From the NCBI GenBank assembly GCA_021771035.1, contig JAETPU010000018.1, positions 1 to 60,782 of the forward strand: DNA of 60,782 nt. The letters are read 5' to 3'. Within the stretch, counting starts at the first letter, position 1, and every line of letters begins with the position of its first letter. This stretch comes from Marvinbryantia formatexigens (lineage in GTDB: Bacteria > Bacillota > Clostridia > Oscillospirales > Ruminococcaceae). Made by a program: the position numbers and the translations under genes. This document shows, piece after piece, positions 42,802 through 52,235 of the stretch. The notes beneath the pieces were generated by a model that worked only from the letters and a program-made list of their open reading frames with translations, did not search any database and was not told the origin of the DNA.

Positions 42802-43605
42802 CTATTCTGCGTTTGCGCCGCCCTGCAAGGCGCCGGCCTGTTCAAAAAAACTGCGGGCCAGTTCTGAAAATTCTCCCGGCCTCTGCAGGTTGCAAACATG
42901 GCCGCAGTGCTCCATCACCTGAAGCCGGACTCCCGGAAGCTGGGAGCACACAAGCCGGGCACCCCGTCCAAAGGCGTAGTCCTGCGCGCCCATAATCACC
43001 AACGTGCGCCCGGCAGGCAGATCCCCCGCATTCCGGCTGATATAATGGATTTCACGGCAGAACAGCCGGTACCAGCAGTGGAATTCCCGCTGCCCCAGCT
43101 TGCCGCACTCCCGCACCAGGTATTCCCTGGGAACCCGGTGGGAAGGCAAGGGCATCAAAGCCGTGGCAAACAGGCGCATCATGGCCCGGTAGGGCAGCAG
43201 GTATTTTAAAATACCGCCCACCCAGAGCTGAAGCTGGGAAAACCAGCCCACCTTCATGATTGCGCCGCACAGAACGGCGCATCGCACCATCTGCGGTTCC
43301 AAATGGCAGATAGCGCAGAGGACCATCGTGCCCAGGGATAGGCAGATAAAATCGGCCTGGGTGATCCCATGGCTGTGCAGCAGCTTTAAAATTGCCGCCG
43401 CCACCTGCTCCAGGGAGGCATTCTCCTGGGAAATTCCATGTTGGGATTCCCCATGTCCCGGCAAATCTAGGGCAAGAATGCGGTACTGCCTGCGAAACCG
43501 GCTGATCTGCCTGCGCCAGGTTGCCCGGTTGCCGCCGAAGCCGTGGATAAACACCAGCCAGGGGGCATGGGGACAGGCTTCAATGACCGTGGCCTCTATT
43601 TGCAT
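42802..43605 (-). CDS. Alpha/beta-hydrolase
   Basis: The 267-residue protein has the fold's early FIHGFGGNRATW oxyanion motif, ILALDLPGHGES, the nucleophile elbow CLSLGT and a C-terminal EHCGHVCN His. The Asp of the triad is probably in MGAQDYAFG. The elbow uses L-S-L-G where G-x-S-x-G is common; this occurs in some esterases and thioesterases. Substrate unknown. The ATG follows GGAGGG. Coupled to the ABC ATPase behind it. Confidence 0.82.
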   Translation of the reverse strand: MQIEATVIEACPHAPWLVFIHGFGGNRATWRRQISRFRRQYRILALDLPGHGESQHGISQENASLEQVAAAILKLLHSHGITQADFICLSLGTMVLCAICHLEPQMVRCAVLCGAIMKVGWFSQLQLWVGGILKYLLPYRAMMRLFATALMPLPSHRVPREYLVRECGKLGQREFHCWYRLFCREIHYISRNAGDLPAGRTLVIMGAQDYAFGRGARLVCSQLPGVRLQVMEHCGHVCNLQRPGEFSELARSFFEQAGALQGGANAE

Positions 43606-43924
43606 GATGAACCCTCCCCTCTCAGGGTATGATTCTGACTGATTGGACGTCCAATGGAAATGGGACTGTGCTACTGGGGGCTAAGGCGTCCGCGTGCTGC
43701 CGGGCACAGCGGTGCGTGTGAAATGATGCCCCTCCCGGCGCGGTAAAACCGAGGGCCTGCCGGCCGCAAAGAGACAAGGGCCCGCCGCAGACGCATAGCG
43801 AGGAATAGTGCAAGCGGAGCTTGAATGGCAGATGCTGCGGCGGTACGCGTATTATCGAACGCCGGTGCCGCCATATGGGGGCTGAAGGTTATCTACAGGG
43901 GAAGCCCCCAAGTTCAGATTCCGG

Positions 43925-44148
43925 GGAATGGGAGATATGCTCCGAATTCCAGCCGCTGCTCGGCTGGTGAGCAAAACTCCCTCAATTATAGAGGATAATT
44001 GAGGGTTCACACTCTGTGGGAACGTTGCACTATCATTTTAGAACCGCCGGGATGTTTTGCGGTTTGGCTTAGCCAAACACCGGCCGTGCCTTCAGGCCGG
44101 TGAGCGAAACTCCCAAATGTTCACATCCTATGTGAACATTGTACCACA
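43925..44148 (-). repeat. Repeat family B, two tandem units
   Basis: Read leftward, unit one (about 44148 to 44037) starts TGTGGTACAAT with palindrome GTTCACA / TGTGAAC, then inner hairpins CACCGGCC / GGCCGGTG and TTTGGC / GCCAAA. Unit two (about 44036 to 43925) has instead an 11-bp palindrome CCCTCAATTAT-AGAGG-ATAATTGAGGG (43979-44005) and the hairpin CCAGCC / GGCTGG. Bases 43606-43924 and 44149-44268 hold no gene. Confidence 0.8.
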
Positions 44149-44268
44149 GCTTTCCTCAAAATTGATGAATGTACTGTGAAAGAACGCGATCGTCCGGGGA
44201 TAGAAAACTCCTCTGGGCCGGGCCGCCCAGAGGAGACAAACAGGGAAAGACAGGGATTAGGGGAGAGG

Positions 44269-45510
44269 CTAGTTTTGGGAATCCCTCAGGCGTTCCCGGC
44301 GTACTGCCAGCACATTGGGCAGAAAGATAACCGCACCCAGCAGGGCAGACAGCGCCATCACCCAATAATATACGCTCAGCTGGAACTGCTCCATAATCCA
44401 TCCGCCTAAAAAACATCCGAAGATGCTTCCCAGCCCGGCAATGGTCGCCATATAGACCGACATGGCAGTGGAATTGATTTGTTCCGGAATCAGCTTGGCG
44501 ATATATTCCACCACCAATGCCAGCAGCATTCCATAGGAGATTCCCTGCAGGGCCTGCAGCAGAATATACTGCCAGAATTGAGTTATAAAGATCTGAAGAA
44601 AGCCCCGCACAAACATCAGGGACACGCTGAGCAGGTACAGATATTCCACCTGCCAGCCGCGGTGAGTCAGCAGCCGGGTGGTGACAATCATAGCCGGGAA
44701 CTCAAAGAAGGCCGCACAGAACATGGCGATTCCCAGCACGGCGGCGTCGCCGCCCAAATCCGCTACGATTAAAGCGGCAAAGGTGCCGTAGGAACGGCAG
44801 GTCAGATTCATAAACAAGGTGCTGCACAAAAAAATCACATAGGCGCGGTTGGTAAAGAGCACCTTGGCCGCCTGAAGGGTGCTCAGCCGCTTCGAGGCCT
44901 CCGGCTGCGGTTCCTCAGGCCTGGCATTCCGGTTTTTGCAGGGGATATTGGGAAGGAAAACCGCCACCGCCAGCATGAGCACCAGCATCAGGATGTGCCC
45001 GGGGAAGATAACGTCCACCCCCAGCTTGGCGATGATGGAGCCGATAATCAGGCTGGAGACAGCGAACCCTACGGATCCGCAGGAACGGGTGAGTCCGAAG
45101 CTGATGCCGGGACATTTCCGACGCAGGGCAATGGTCCAGGAGTCGATGACCGGGGAGGCTGTCTGTACAGTGAGGGCCTGCAGAAGCATACACAACAGGG
45201 CAACGGGAAACACCGCCCAGGTTGCCGGGAGCAGGTAGGTGGTGAGAATGGCCAGACCCATCCCCCCCAGGATAAATTTTTTGTAGGGGATAAAGGTGTC
45301 GGTAATGTACCCCACCAGGGGCTGGGCCACCATAATGAGGATGGCAATGACAGTTTGAGCCAGGCCGCAGTAAAATTCCGAGTAGCCCTTTTCGGTGAGA
45401 TACATCACCAGATAACCGAAGTACAGGGCGCTGGATGACCAATAAAAGCATTGCAGGCAGGCCAGAAGAATATTCTGCCCGCGTGCAGAAAGCCGCTGGG
45501 TTCCCTCCAT
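44269..45510 (-). CDS. Major facilitator superfamily transporter
   Basis: The 413-residue protein has twelve hydrophobic segments with the short inter-helix loops of the MFS_1-like/LacY-related group (QPLVGYITDTFIPYKKFILGG after helix 2, SFGLTRSCGSVGFAVSSLIIG in helix 4-5, and the two halves linked by a charged loop near residue 205). Substrate cannot be told; a sugar or nucleoside is plausible. The ATG at 45510 sits 12 bases after AAAGGA; the ATG at 45522 touches that site and is less likely. A family B unit lies in its upstream region. Confidence 0.85.
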   Translation of the reverse strand: MEGTQRLSARGQNILLACLQCFYWSSSALYFGYLVMYLTEKGYSEFYCGLAQTVIAILIMVAQPLVGYITDTFIPYKKFILGGMGLAILTTYLLPATWAVFPVALLCMLLQALTVQTASPVIDSWTIALRRKCPGISFGLTRSCGSVGFAVSSLIIGSIIAKLGVDVIFPGHILMLVLMLAVAVFLPNIPCKNRNARPEEPQPEASKRLSTLQAAKVLFTNRAYVIFLCSTLFMNLTCRSYGTFAALIVADLGGDAAVLGIAMFCAAFFEFPAMIVTTRLLTHRGWQVEYLYLLSVSLMFVRGFLQIFITQFWQYILLQALQGISYGMLLALVVEYIAKLIPEQINSTAMSVYMATIAGLGSIFGCFLGGWIMEQFQLSVYYWVMALSALLGAVIFLPNVLAVRRERLRDSQN

Positions 45511-45624
45511 AAAAATGCTCATTCCTTTCTGGAACTGTGCGCCGCACAAAAATGATCCCCCTCAAGTGAGAGAAGGGGGGTGAAGAGGTTGCTGGGAACG
45601 GGAATCTGCCGGGATGGCCTGATG

Positions 45625-45775
45625 GATTCGCTATCATCGCACTATGTGGGATGGCAGAACTGGAAATTCAGACGGTCGGGGATGTTTTGCGGTTCCACTT
45701 GGGCTGAATGCCAGCCAGAGCTTGGCTGGCAGGCAAAACTCCGCTATAATCGCACTATGTGCGATTATAGTACCA
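45625..45775 (-). repeat. Repeat family B, single unit with a divergent second start
   Basis: Outer stem GTTTTGC / GCAAAAC (45684-45690 with 45733-45739) shows a compensated change from GTTTCGC / GCGAAAC. The inner hairpin is GCCAGCC / GGCTGGC (45710-45730) where other copies have CACCGGCC / GGCCGGTG. The palindrome is a third sequence, CTATAATCGCAC-TAT-GTGCGATTATAG (45744-45770), and half of it recurs near 45629-45650. The second inner hairpin is worn. It lies between the ilvA terminator and the MFS gene, oriented with both. Confidence 0.8.
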
Positions 45776-45820
45776 TATTTTAAAATCGGATTCAATTTAT
45801 TTGAGCACATTGGGACATAC

Positions 45821-45860
45821 AAAAACGCCTGGTCCCTTTGGGTAAAGTGACCAGGCGTTT
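45821..45860 (-). terminator. ilvA terminator
   Basis: A 12-bp stem AAACGCCTGGTC / GACCAGGCGTTT with a 14-base loop, followed on the minus strand by a T run. Confidence 0.88.
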
Positions 45861-45882
45861 GAATTAATTGCGACGGGAAAGG

Positions 45883-47076
45883 CTATTCCACCGGGTAGCC
45901 GTTTTGGCGAAGGGTCTCCAGCAGGTGATCCGCGTGCTCCTGATTCTGGGTTTCCACAACGAAATCCACGATGCATTTTCCTACAGGGGTATCGGGGTTG
46001 TTGCGGTCGTGATTGATGGACATGATATTGGCGCCGCCGTCGGAGATTAAATTCATCAGGCGCATGAGCTGGCCAGGCTTGTCCAGCACTTCGGTGGTGA
46101 ATTCCAGCAGGCGGCCGGACTTGGCAAGGCCTTTGTTCACCACACGGGAGAGGATATTGACGTCAATATTTCCGCCGGATACCAGGCATACCACCTTTTT
46201 GCCCCGCAGGTTCAGTTTATGGAACAGGACAGCCGCTACAGTAGTGGCCCCGGCGCCCTCGGAGATCATCTTCTGCTTTTCCATCAGGGTTAAAATGGCA
46301 GTGGCGATTTCATCATCCGTGACAGTAATGATTTCATCCACATATTTGGTGCAGCAGTCGAAGGTGAGTTCTCCCGGTTTTTTCACCGCAATGCCGTCCG
46401 CGATGGTGGAGACGCTCTCCAGTTCCTCGATGGCCCGGTGATGGATAGAGTTATACATGGAGGGGGCTCCCGCGGCCTGAACGCCGTAGACCTTACAGGA
46501 GGGTTTGAGATGCTTGATGGCATAGGAGACACCGGAAATCAGCCCGCCGCCGCCGATGGGGACGATAACGGCATCCACATCCGGGAGCTGCTCCAGGATT
46601 TCCAGGCCGATGGTACCCTGGCCGGCGATGACGTCCTCGTCGTCGAAGGGATGTACGAAGGTGAGGTTCTCCTCCTTTTGGAGTTGGCAGGCCTTAGCAT
46701 AGGCGTCGTCATACACGCCCTTGACTAGAACCACGTTGGCCCCGTAGCTGCGGGTCGCCGCGACTTTGGACATGGGGGCGCCCTCCGGAATACAGATAGT
46801 GGCGCGGATGCCGTACTTTTTGGCGGCTAAGGCCACGCCCTGGGCATGGTTTCCGGCAGAACAGGCAATGACGCCCTTCTTCTTTTCCTCTTCGGAGAGG
46901 CTGGCGATTTTATAGGAGGCGCCTCTCACCTTAAAGGAGCCGGTAACCTGCAGGTTTTCCGATTTGATGTACACCTCACAGCCGTCACTGAGAGCGGGTG
47001 AATGGATGAGATCCGTTTTTCTTACGGTGGAACTCAGCACCTTGGAAGCGTCCTTGATTTTTTCAATGGTCAGCAT
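45883..47076 (-). CDS. ilvA: Threonine ammonia-lyase with C-terminal ACT domain
   Basis: This PLP enzyme converts threonine to 2-oxobutanoate and ammonia. The 397-residue protein has the lysine motif SFKVRGASYK, CSAGNHAQGVALAAKKYG, the phosphate-binding loop PIGGGGLISGV and SEGAGATTVAA. Residues from about 325 form one ACT domain (LLEFTTEVLDKPGQLMRLMN), matching the catabolic/biosynthetic hybrid type common in Clostridia. ATG 47076 follows AGGGGG. Monocistronic, with a clear promoter and terminator. Whether it serves isoleucine synthesis or threonine breakdown cannot be told. Confidence 0.94.
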   Translation of the reverse strand: MLTIEKIKDASKVLSSTVRKTDLIHSPALSDGCEVYIKSENLQVTGSFKVRGASYKIASLSEEEKKKGVIACSAGNHAQGVALAAKKYGIRATICIPEGAPMSKVAATRSYGANVVLVKGVYDDAYAKACQLQKEENLTFVHPFDDEDVIAGQGTIGLEILEQLPDVDAVIVPIGGGGLISGVSYAIKHLKPSCKVYGVQAAGAPSMYNSIHHRAIEELESVSTIADGIAVKKPGELTFDCCTKYVDEIITVTDDEIATAILTLMEKQKMISEGAGATTVAAVLFHKLNLRGKKVVCLVSGGNIDVNILSRVVNKGLAKSGRLLEFTTEVLDKPGQLMRLMNLISDGGANIMSINHDRNNPDTPVGKCIVDFVVETQNQEHADHLLETLRQNGYPVE

Positions 47077-47131
47077 AGCGCAATCCCCCTGTTGATGCGG
47101 TTTTGGTGGGTGATATATTTTTGATACCCTC

Positions 47132-47160
47132 ATTATATTGGTTTTTGCTGGGAATGTAAA
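47132..47160 (-). promoter_or_regulatory. ilvA promoter
   Basis: On the minus strand TTTACA (47155-47160), 17-base spacer, perfect TATAAT (47132-47137), about 55 bases before the start codon. No T-box or attenuator was seen in the short leader. Confidence 0.75.
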
Positions 47161-47224
47161 CTGTTTTTCTCAAATTTACAAAAAGAAAAAGTTTGTCCTT
47201 GTGTGGAGGACTTAGTGTTAAATC

Positions 47225-48335
47225 CAAATGGAGAAGGAGGAGAGTTTCCACCCATGTGAACTGTCGTTCAATTCCATCCTAAAGCCCCTGCCGCCGGGAT
47301 GCGGGTAGTTCATTCTTGGCCTAGTAGTACGGCATCCCTTATGAGAATTGAAACAAGTTTCAATTCTCCGTGGTTAATGTCAGCAGAAAGTACCCAAAGA
47401 CAAAAAAGGAGGGAAGGGGTTTCGATTCCCCTTCCCTCCTTTTGACCACCCAACCCGCAAACGACAGAGGATGCCGCAGGCCTTGTAAAAAACCAGGGGA
47501 GTTTTGGACTTGTTCCAAAACTCCAAAGGGACGCTGAGGGACTACGATATAAACTAAACTACGAGCGTCCCGGTGCCCCTAGCTTTGATGAACCCCCGGG
47601 TTACAGAGGAAACTTTATATACGGCAATAAATACTAAACTTGCATCAGTGGCATTAAAAAGTTGAGAATGTTTGCTTTCTCGACTTTTTTCTAGCCTTGA
47701 CTAATTGAGTGCAAAAACTGCCCCAAGGGGGTGATACCCAAGAGGGGGAACGCCTCTTGGACGAATCTTTGCTTCCTTTTTGTTCGGCAGGCCATGATTG
47801 GGGATTAGCGGCGGAAGTTTTGGCTTGTCCAAAACTTCAAAGGGATGCTGAGGGACTAAGCAAAGAATCAAACTGAGGGCATCCCGGTGCCCCGCGGCAT
47901 AGTGGTTTGGGTGGGTAATTGGATGATAATCTTTTTGGGCGGTAAGACTACTGTTTTTATTGCCACGGCAATATTGGATTCCCTAAATCCAAATGGAAAA
48001 GTAGGAAAGTTTTCACCCATTTAAATTATTGTCCAATTCCTTCCCAAAGCCCTGCCGCCGGGATGCGGGTAGTGCTATCTTGTCTGAGTGAATCAGCATC
48101 CCTTATGAGAATTGAACCAAGGTTCAATTCTCCGTAGTTTATTCCAGCAGAAAAGTACCCAAAGGCCACAAAGCAGGGGGCCAGCCCCCTCCTTTGATGA
48201 ACCCCCGGATTACGGGAGCAATTTGATAGACAGACATTGAATGAACTACGGAAGTTTTGGCCTGTCCAAAACTTCACGGAGGTGCTGTACAACTAAGCGT
48301 TCCATGGACTGGGCGCACCTCCGAGTGTCCCGGTT
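47225..48335 (+). repeat. Repeat family A, large block reaching into the end of argD
   Basis: Modules include a partial core (47225-47300), hairpin GAGAATTGAAAC, the 16-bp hairpin with loop TTTCGATT (near 47409-47450), GGAGTTTTGGA / TCCAAAACTCC with GGGACGC stem (about 47498-47575), hairpin GAGAAAGT, the CCAAGAGG module, GGGATGC / GCATCCC (47842-47885), a complete core (about 47890-48065), GAGAATTGAACC / GGTTCAATTCTC (48107-48132) and a last hairpin module whose GGAGGTGC / GCACCTCC stem overlaps the final codons of argD. Confidence 0.85.
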
Positions 48336-49531
48336 ACCGCCGAAATAGCCTTTTTCAGCCGGGAAATCATCTCGTCGATGTGCTGGGTTTCGATGACAAG
48401 CGGCGGGACGAACCGGATGGTATTATTGGCGGCGCTGATGAGGATCAGGTTTTGTTCCAAGAGAGCATTCCGGACAATAGGGGCAATGGGGATATTGAAC
48501 TGGAGCCCCTGCATGAGCCCCATGCCGCGCTGCTCCGCCACACAGGGGAACTGCTCTGTCAGCTCCCGGAGCCGTGCGCCCAGATAGGCGCCCATCTTGG
48601 CGGCGTGTGCCGGGATATCCCGGTCACGGAATATATCCAGCACCGTTTCCGCGGCCGTGGCGGCGAAGGGGTTTCCCCCATAGGTGGAGCCATGATCGCC
48701 CGGCACCATAGCGGACGCGGCCTGGCCGCAGGCCAAAAACGCCCCGATGGGGACTCCATTGCCCAGCGCCTTGGCCACTGTGAGCACATCCGGGCGCACA
48801 CCGTAGGCCTGCCAGGCAAACATGGCTCCGGTTCGGCCCATCCCGCACTGGATTTCATCGAAGATCAGGAGAACCCCATGTTCATCGCACAGCTGGCGCA
48901 CACCGGACAAAAAGTCCGGGTGGGCCGGATAGATGCCGCCCTCGCCCTGGATGGGTTCCAGGATGACGGCGCAGGTGGTGGAATCCAGTTGGCGGCGCAC
49001 GCTGTCCAGGTCGTTGAAATCGGCAAAGCGCACGCCGGGGATCAGCGGCGCAAAGGGGGCGCGGTAGTGTTCGTTGCCGGTGACGGAGAGGGCTCCCAGG
49101 CTGCGCCCATGGAAGGATCCGTTCATGGCGATGATGGTGTGCTCGCCCCCGGGATCCCGGTTATAGGCGTGGCGCCGGGCGATTTTTAAGGCGCCCTCGA
49201 TGGCCTCGGTGCCGCTGTTGGTGAAAAACACCTTCTCCATGCCGCTGGCCGCCAGCAGCTTTTCCCCAGCCCTGACGGCGGGGGCGTTATAGAATAAATT
49301 GGAGGTGTGCAGCAGCTTGGACGCCTGCTCCTGTAGGGCGCCGGTGAACTGGGGATCACCATAGCCCAGCCCCGCCACGGCGATACCCACCCCAAAGTCC
49401 AGGTATTCGGCGCCGTCGGTGTCATACAGCCACACGCCCTGTCCATGGTCAAATACCACAGGGAATCTATTGTATGTTTTATACAGTACGGATTCGGCTG
49501 ATTGGATGAGTGTTTCCTTATTTTCCCGCAT
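48293..49531 (-). CDS. argD: Acetylornithine aminotransferase
   Basis: ArgD is the PLP enzyme that makes N-acetylornithine from the semialdehyde produced by ArgC. The 412-residue class-III aminotransferase has [46 protein letters not shown] and the PLP lysine in [14 protein letters not shown]. Its last ten or so residues (GGAPSPWNA) are encoded by a family A repeat module, so the original C-terminus seems to have been replaced. The start overlaps the end of argB by 14 bases, showing translational coupling. Last gene of the arginine operon. Confidence 0.95.
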   Translation of the reverse strand: MRENKETLIQSAESVLYKTYNRFPVVFDHGQGVWLYDTDGAEYLDFGVGIAVAGLGYGDPQFTGALQEQASKLLHTSNLFYNAPAVRAGEKLLAASGMEKVFFTNSGTEAIEGALKIARRHAYNRDPGGEHTIIAMNGSFHGRSLGALSVTGNEHYRAPFAPLIPGVRFADFNDLDSVRRQLDSTTCAVILEPIQGEGGIYPAHPDFLSGVRQLCDEHGVLLIFDEIQCGMGRTGAMFAWQAYGVRPDVLTVAKALGNGVPIGAFLACGQAASAMVPGDHGSTYGGNPFAATAAETVLDIFRDRDIPAHAAKMGAYLGARLRELTEQFPCVAEQRGMGLMQGLQFNIPIAPIVRNALLEQNLILISAANNTIRFVPPLVIETQHIDEMISRLKKAISAVTGTLGGAPSPWNA

Positions 49532-50420
49532 GATAGTATGGTTCCTCCTTGGTGTTCAGGATAGCGGTGCCGATTCCCCGGTTGGTGAAGATTTCCAAAA
49601 GCAGGCAGTGGGGAATACGCCCATCCATGATATGGACCCGGGAAACCCCGCTTTGGATGGCGTCCACACAGTTTTGAAGCTTGGGCAGCATCCCGCCGCC
49701 CAGGGTACCGCTGTCGATGAGCTCCTGGGCGTGCTGGACCATCAATTCGGAGATGAGGCTGGATTTATCCGAGAAATCCTGGTAGACGCCCTCCACATCA
49801 GTTAAAAAGGCCAGTTTTTCCGCCTGGACCGCCGTGGCGATGGCGCAGGCCGCGTCGTCCGCGTTGATATTGTAGCTTAAAAAGTCCTCGTCAAAGCCAA
49901 TGGGACAGATGATGGGCAGAAAATCCTTCTCCAGCAGATCATAGATGACCTGGGGATTCACCGACTGGATTTCCCCCACAAAACCGATATCCTCGCCGCC
50001 GGCATACTTTTTGCGGCACCGCAGCATCATGCCGTCCTTACCGCTGATGCCCACGGCCTTGACACCCAGGCGGTTCACCAGCTGCACCAGGTTTTTGTTC
50101 ACCTTATTGAGCACCATCTCCGCAATTTCCATGGTGGGGGCGTCTGTCACCCGCAGGCCGTTGATAAACTGCGGCTGCATCCCGACCTTTTCCACCCAGC
50201 GGCTGATTTCCTTGCCGCCGCCATGCACGATAATGGGCTTAAAGCCCACCAGCTTGAGCAGCACCACATCCTGGATCACCTGGTTTTTCAGTTTTTCATC
50301 CACCATGGCGCTGCCGCCGTATTTGACGACGATGATCTTGCGGTTGAACCGCTGGATATAGGGAAGCGCCTCGATGAGCACCTCCGCTTTTTTCATAATT
50401 TCCGGATCTAAATTCACCAT
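49518..50420 (-). CDS. argB: Acetylglutamate kinase
   Basis: ArgB phosphorylates N-acetylglutamate. The 300-residue protein has the amino-acid kinase motifs [49 protein letters not shown] and [18 protein letters not shown]. The N-terminal extension of about 20 residues before the kinase core is of the kind seen in arginine-sensitive hexameric enzymes, so feedback inhibition is plausible. ATG 50420 has AGGAGG about 12 bases upstream. It lies between argJ and argD. Confidence 0.96.
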   Translation of the reverse strand: MVNLDPEIMKKAEVLIEALPYIQRFNRKIIVVKYGGSAMVDEKLKNQVIQDVVLLKLVGFKPIIVHGGGKEISRWVEKVGMQPQFINGLRVTDAPTMEIAEMVLNKVNKNLVQLVNRLGVKAVGISGKDGMMLRCRKKYAGGEDIGFVGEIQSVNPQVIYDLLEKDFLPIICPIGFDEDFLSYNINADDAACAIATAVQAEKLAFLTDVEGVYQDFSDKSSLISELMVQHAQELIDSGTLGGGMLPKLQNCVDAIQSGVSRVHIMDGRIPHCLLLEIFTNRGIGTAILNTKEEPYYHAGK

Positions 50421-50897
50421 TGCTGCCTGTTTCCTCCTTAATCTATCGAATCGCCGCGTGGAGCGGGGGAATCCCCAGGCGCCTGCTGTGCAGGCCGCCG
50501 CGCCCCGGAATAGGAAATTTTCCGTCCGGTTCCAAGTATGGATGCCCGGATGATCTGCAAAGCGCAAATTGCCGGAGCCAATTCGGCGGGCCAAGGCCGG
50601 GGGATTGCCCGGAGAGGGGCCGAATGTACGGATATCCCCCCGGATGGTTTGCGCGTGTTCCGGCACTCCCATCCGCCTATGCGCGCAGCCGGGGGAGGCG
50701 GGCTGCCCCTTACAAGGCCTTCCGCCGCATCGGGAGGGGGGCACGGACCGGCCGCTCTGAAGTCAGGCTGCCCTGTCCGGGGATTTGCGCCGGTTTGTGG
50801 AGAAGATACCGCAGGCCTAATACGGGAATACGCCTTCGATGGGGCTTGTTACAGCCTGCGGGGCCTCTGTCTGGCCGGGCAAAAAGAGGGGGATCAA
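50421..50897. other. 477-base gap inside the arginine operon
   Basis: An unusually long space between argJ and argB. It contains no credible gene on either strand, no family A or B copy and no T-run terminator. It could hold an internal promoter or be the remains of a lost gene. Confidence 0.45.
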
Positions 50898-52121
50898 TTA
50901 GGAGCGGTAGTCCGCGTTGATTTTTACATAGTCGAAGGTGAGATCACAGCCCCAGGCTGTGGCCTGGGCGTCTCCCTGCCCCAGATCCGCCAAAACCGTC
51001 ACATGGGGCTGAGAGAGGATTTCCTTGGCGGTTTCCTCCGAAAAGTCCAGCGCTGTGCCGTTTTTCATAATTGTAATGGAGCCGGCGGCGCTTTTGAAGG
51101 CCAGCTGCACCTTTTCGGGATCAAACTGTGCGCCGGAATAGCCCATGGCGCAGAGGATGCGCCCCCAGTTGGCGTCATGTCCAAAGATGGCGGCTTTGGT
51201 CAGGTTGGAGGTGATAACCGCCTTGCTGACGGTTCTTGCCTCCTGTTTATCCCTGGCGCCTGTCACGGTGACCTCAAACAGGGCGGTGCAGCCCTCGCCG
51301 TCCCCGGCGATTTTTTTAGCCAGCTCCTCATTGACCGCATGGAGCGCCTGGCAGAAGGCGGCATAGGCCTCGTTTTTGCAGGTGATGGGAGTGTTTTGGG
51401 CCTGCCCGTTTGCCAGAAGCAGCACGGTATCGTTGGTGGAGGTGTCCCCATCCACGGAGATCATATTGTAGGTATCCTGCACATCCTCCCGCAGCGCCGC
51501 CAGGAGCAGCTCCTGGGAGATGGCGGCATCTGTGGTGATAAAGCTGAGCATGGTGCACATATTGGGGTGAATCATCCCCGAGCCCTTGCACATCCCGCCG
51601 ATGGTGACGGGCTTGCCATCCAGCACAAGCTGGACGGCAAATTCCTTGTTTTTGGTGTCCGTCGTCATGATGGCCTTCGAAGCAGCCTCCCCGGCGGAGA
51701 GCTCCCCGCCCAGGGCTGGGGCCATGGCGGCCACCCCGTCCATGAGCTTCTGGGTGGGAAGCTGCATCCCGATCACCCCGGTGGAGGCCACCAAGACGGA
51801 CTCCGCTGGAATTTGCAGGGCCTGGGCCGCTGCCTGGGCGGTGCTGCGGCAGCTGGAGATGCCCTCCTCGCCGGTGCAGGCGTTGGCGATGCCGGAGTTT
51901 ATCACAACGGCGTGAACCGGGGCCTTGGAATCCAGGACGGCCTTATCCCACTGGACCGGGGCCGCCTTCACCAGGTTTGTGGTGAAGACCCCCGCCAGCG
52001 CGCAGGGAGCCTCGCTGTAGAGAAGCGCCATATCCTGCCGGTTTTGGTATTTAATCTTCGCGGCGGTGCTGGCCGCCTGAAAGCCCTTTGCGGCGGTGAC
52101 GCCGCCGGGAATCTGTTTCAT
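50898..52121 (-). CDS. argJ: Ornithine acetyltransferase / N-acetylglutamate synthase
   Basis: ArgJ recycles the acetyl group from N-acetylornithine to glutamate and often also makes acetylglutamate from acetyl-CoA. The 407-residue proenzyme has INSGIANACTGEEG, VASTGVIGMQLP, and the self-cleavage region KGSGMIHPNMCTML, where the Thr becomes the N-terminal nucleophile. The residue before it is Cys instead of the usual Ala. GHDANWGRILCAMGYSGA and the closing FDYVKINADYRS are typical. Third gene of the arginine operon. Confidence 0.95.
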   Translation of the reverse strand: MKQIPGGVTAAKGFQAASTAAKIKYQNRQDMALLYSEAPCALAGVFTTNLVKAAPVQWDKAVLDSKAPVHAVVINSGIANACTGEEGISSCRSTAQAAAQALQIPAESVLVASTGVIGMQLPTQKLMDGVAAMAPALGGELSAGEAASKAIMTTDTKNKEFAVQLVLDGKPVTIGGMCKGSGMIHPNMCTMLSFITTDAAISQELLLAALREDVQDTYNMISVDGDTSTNDTVLLLANGQAQNTPITCKNEAYAAFCQALHAVNEELAKKIAGDGEGCTALFEVTVTGARDKQEARTVSKAVITSNLTKAAIFGHDANWGRILCAMGYSGAQFDPEKVQLAFKSAAGSITIMKNGTALDFSEETAKEILSQPHVTVLADLGQGDAQATAWGCDLTFDYVKINADYRS

Positions 52122-52235
52122 GGGTGGTTTCCTCCCTCAGAGTGATGGGTTTTCCGCTCCACGTTTTCGGGAGCGGGCCTGAAACTGATATCGTACACGG
52201 TTTTTTCCATTTATATTGATGCCGGCAAACCCCGC

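Noticed and set aside
47077-47131. T-box or leader peptide for ilvA
   Set aside because: The leader between the promoter and start codon is too short and has no terminator hairpin.
50538-52145. A 535-codon open frame on the + strand over argJ
   Set aside because: Antisense shadow of argJ; no start signal or family resemblance.
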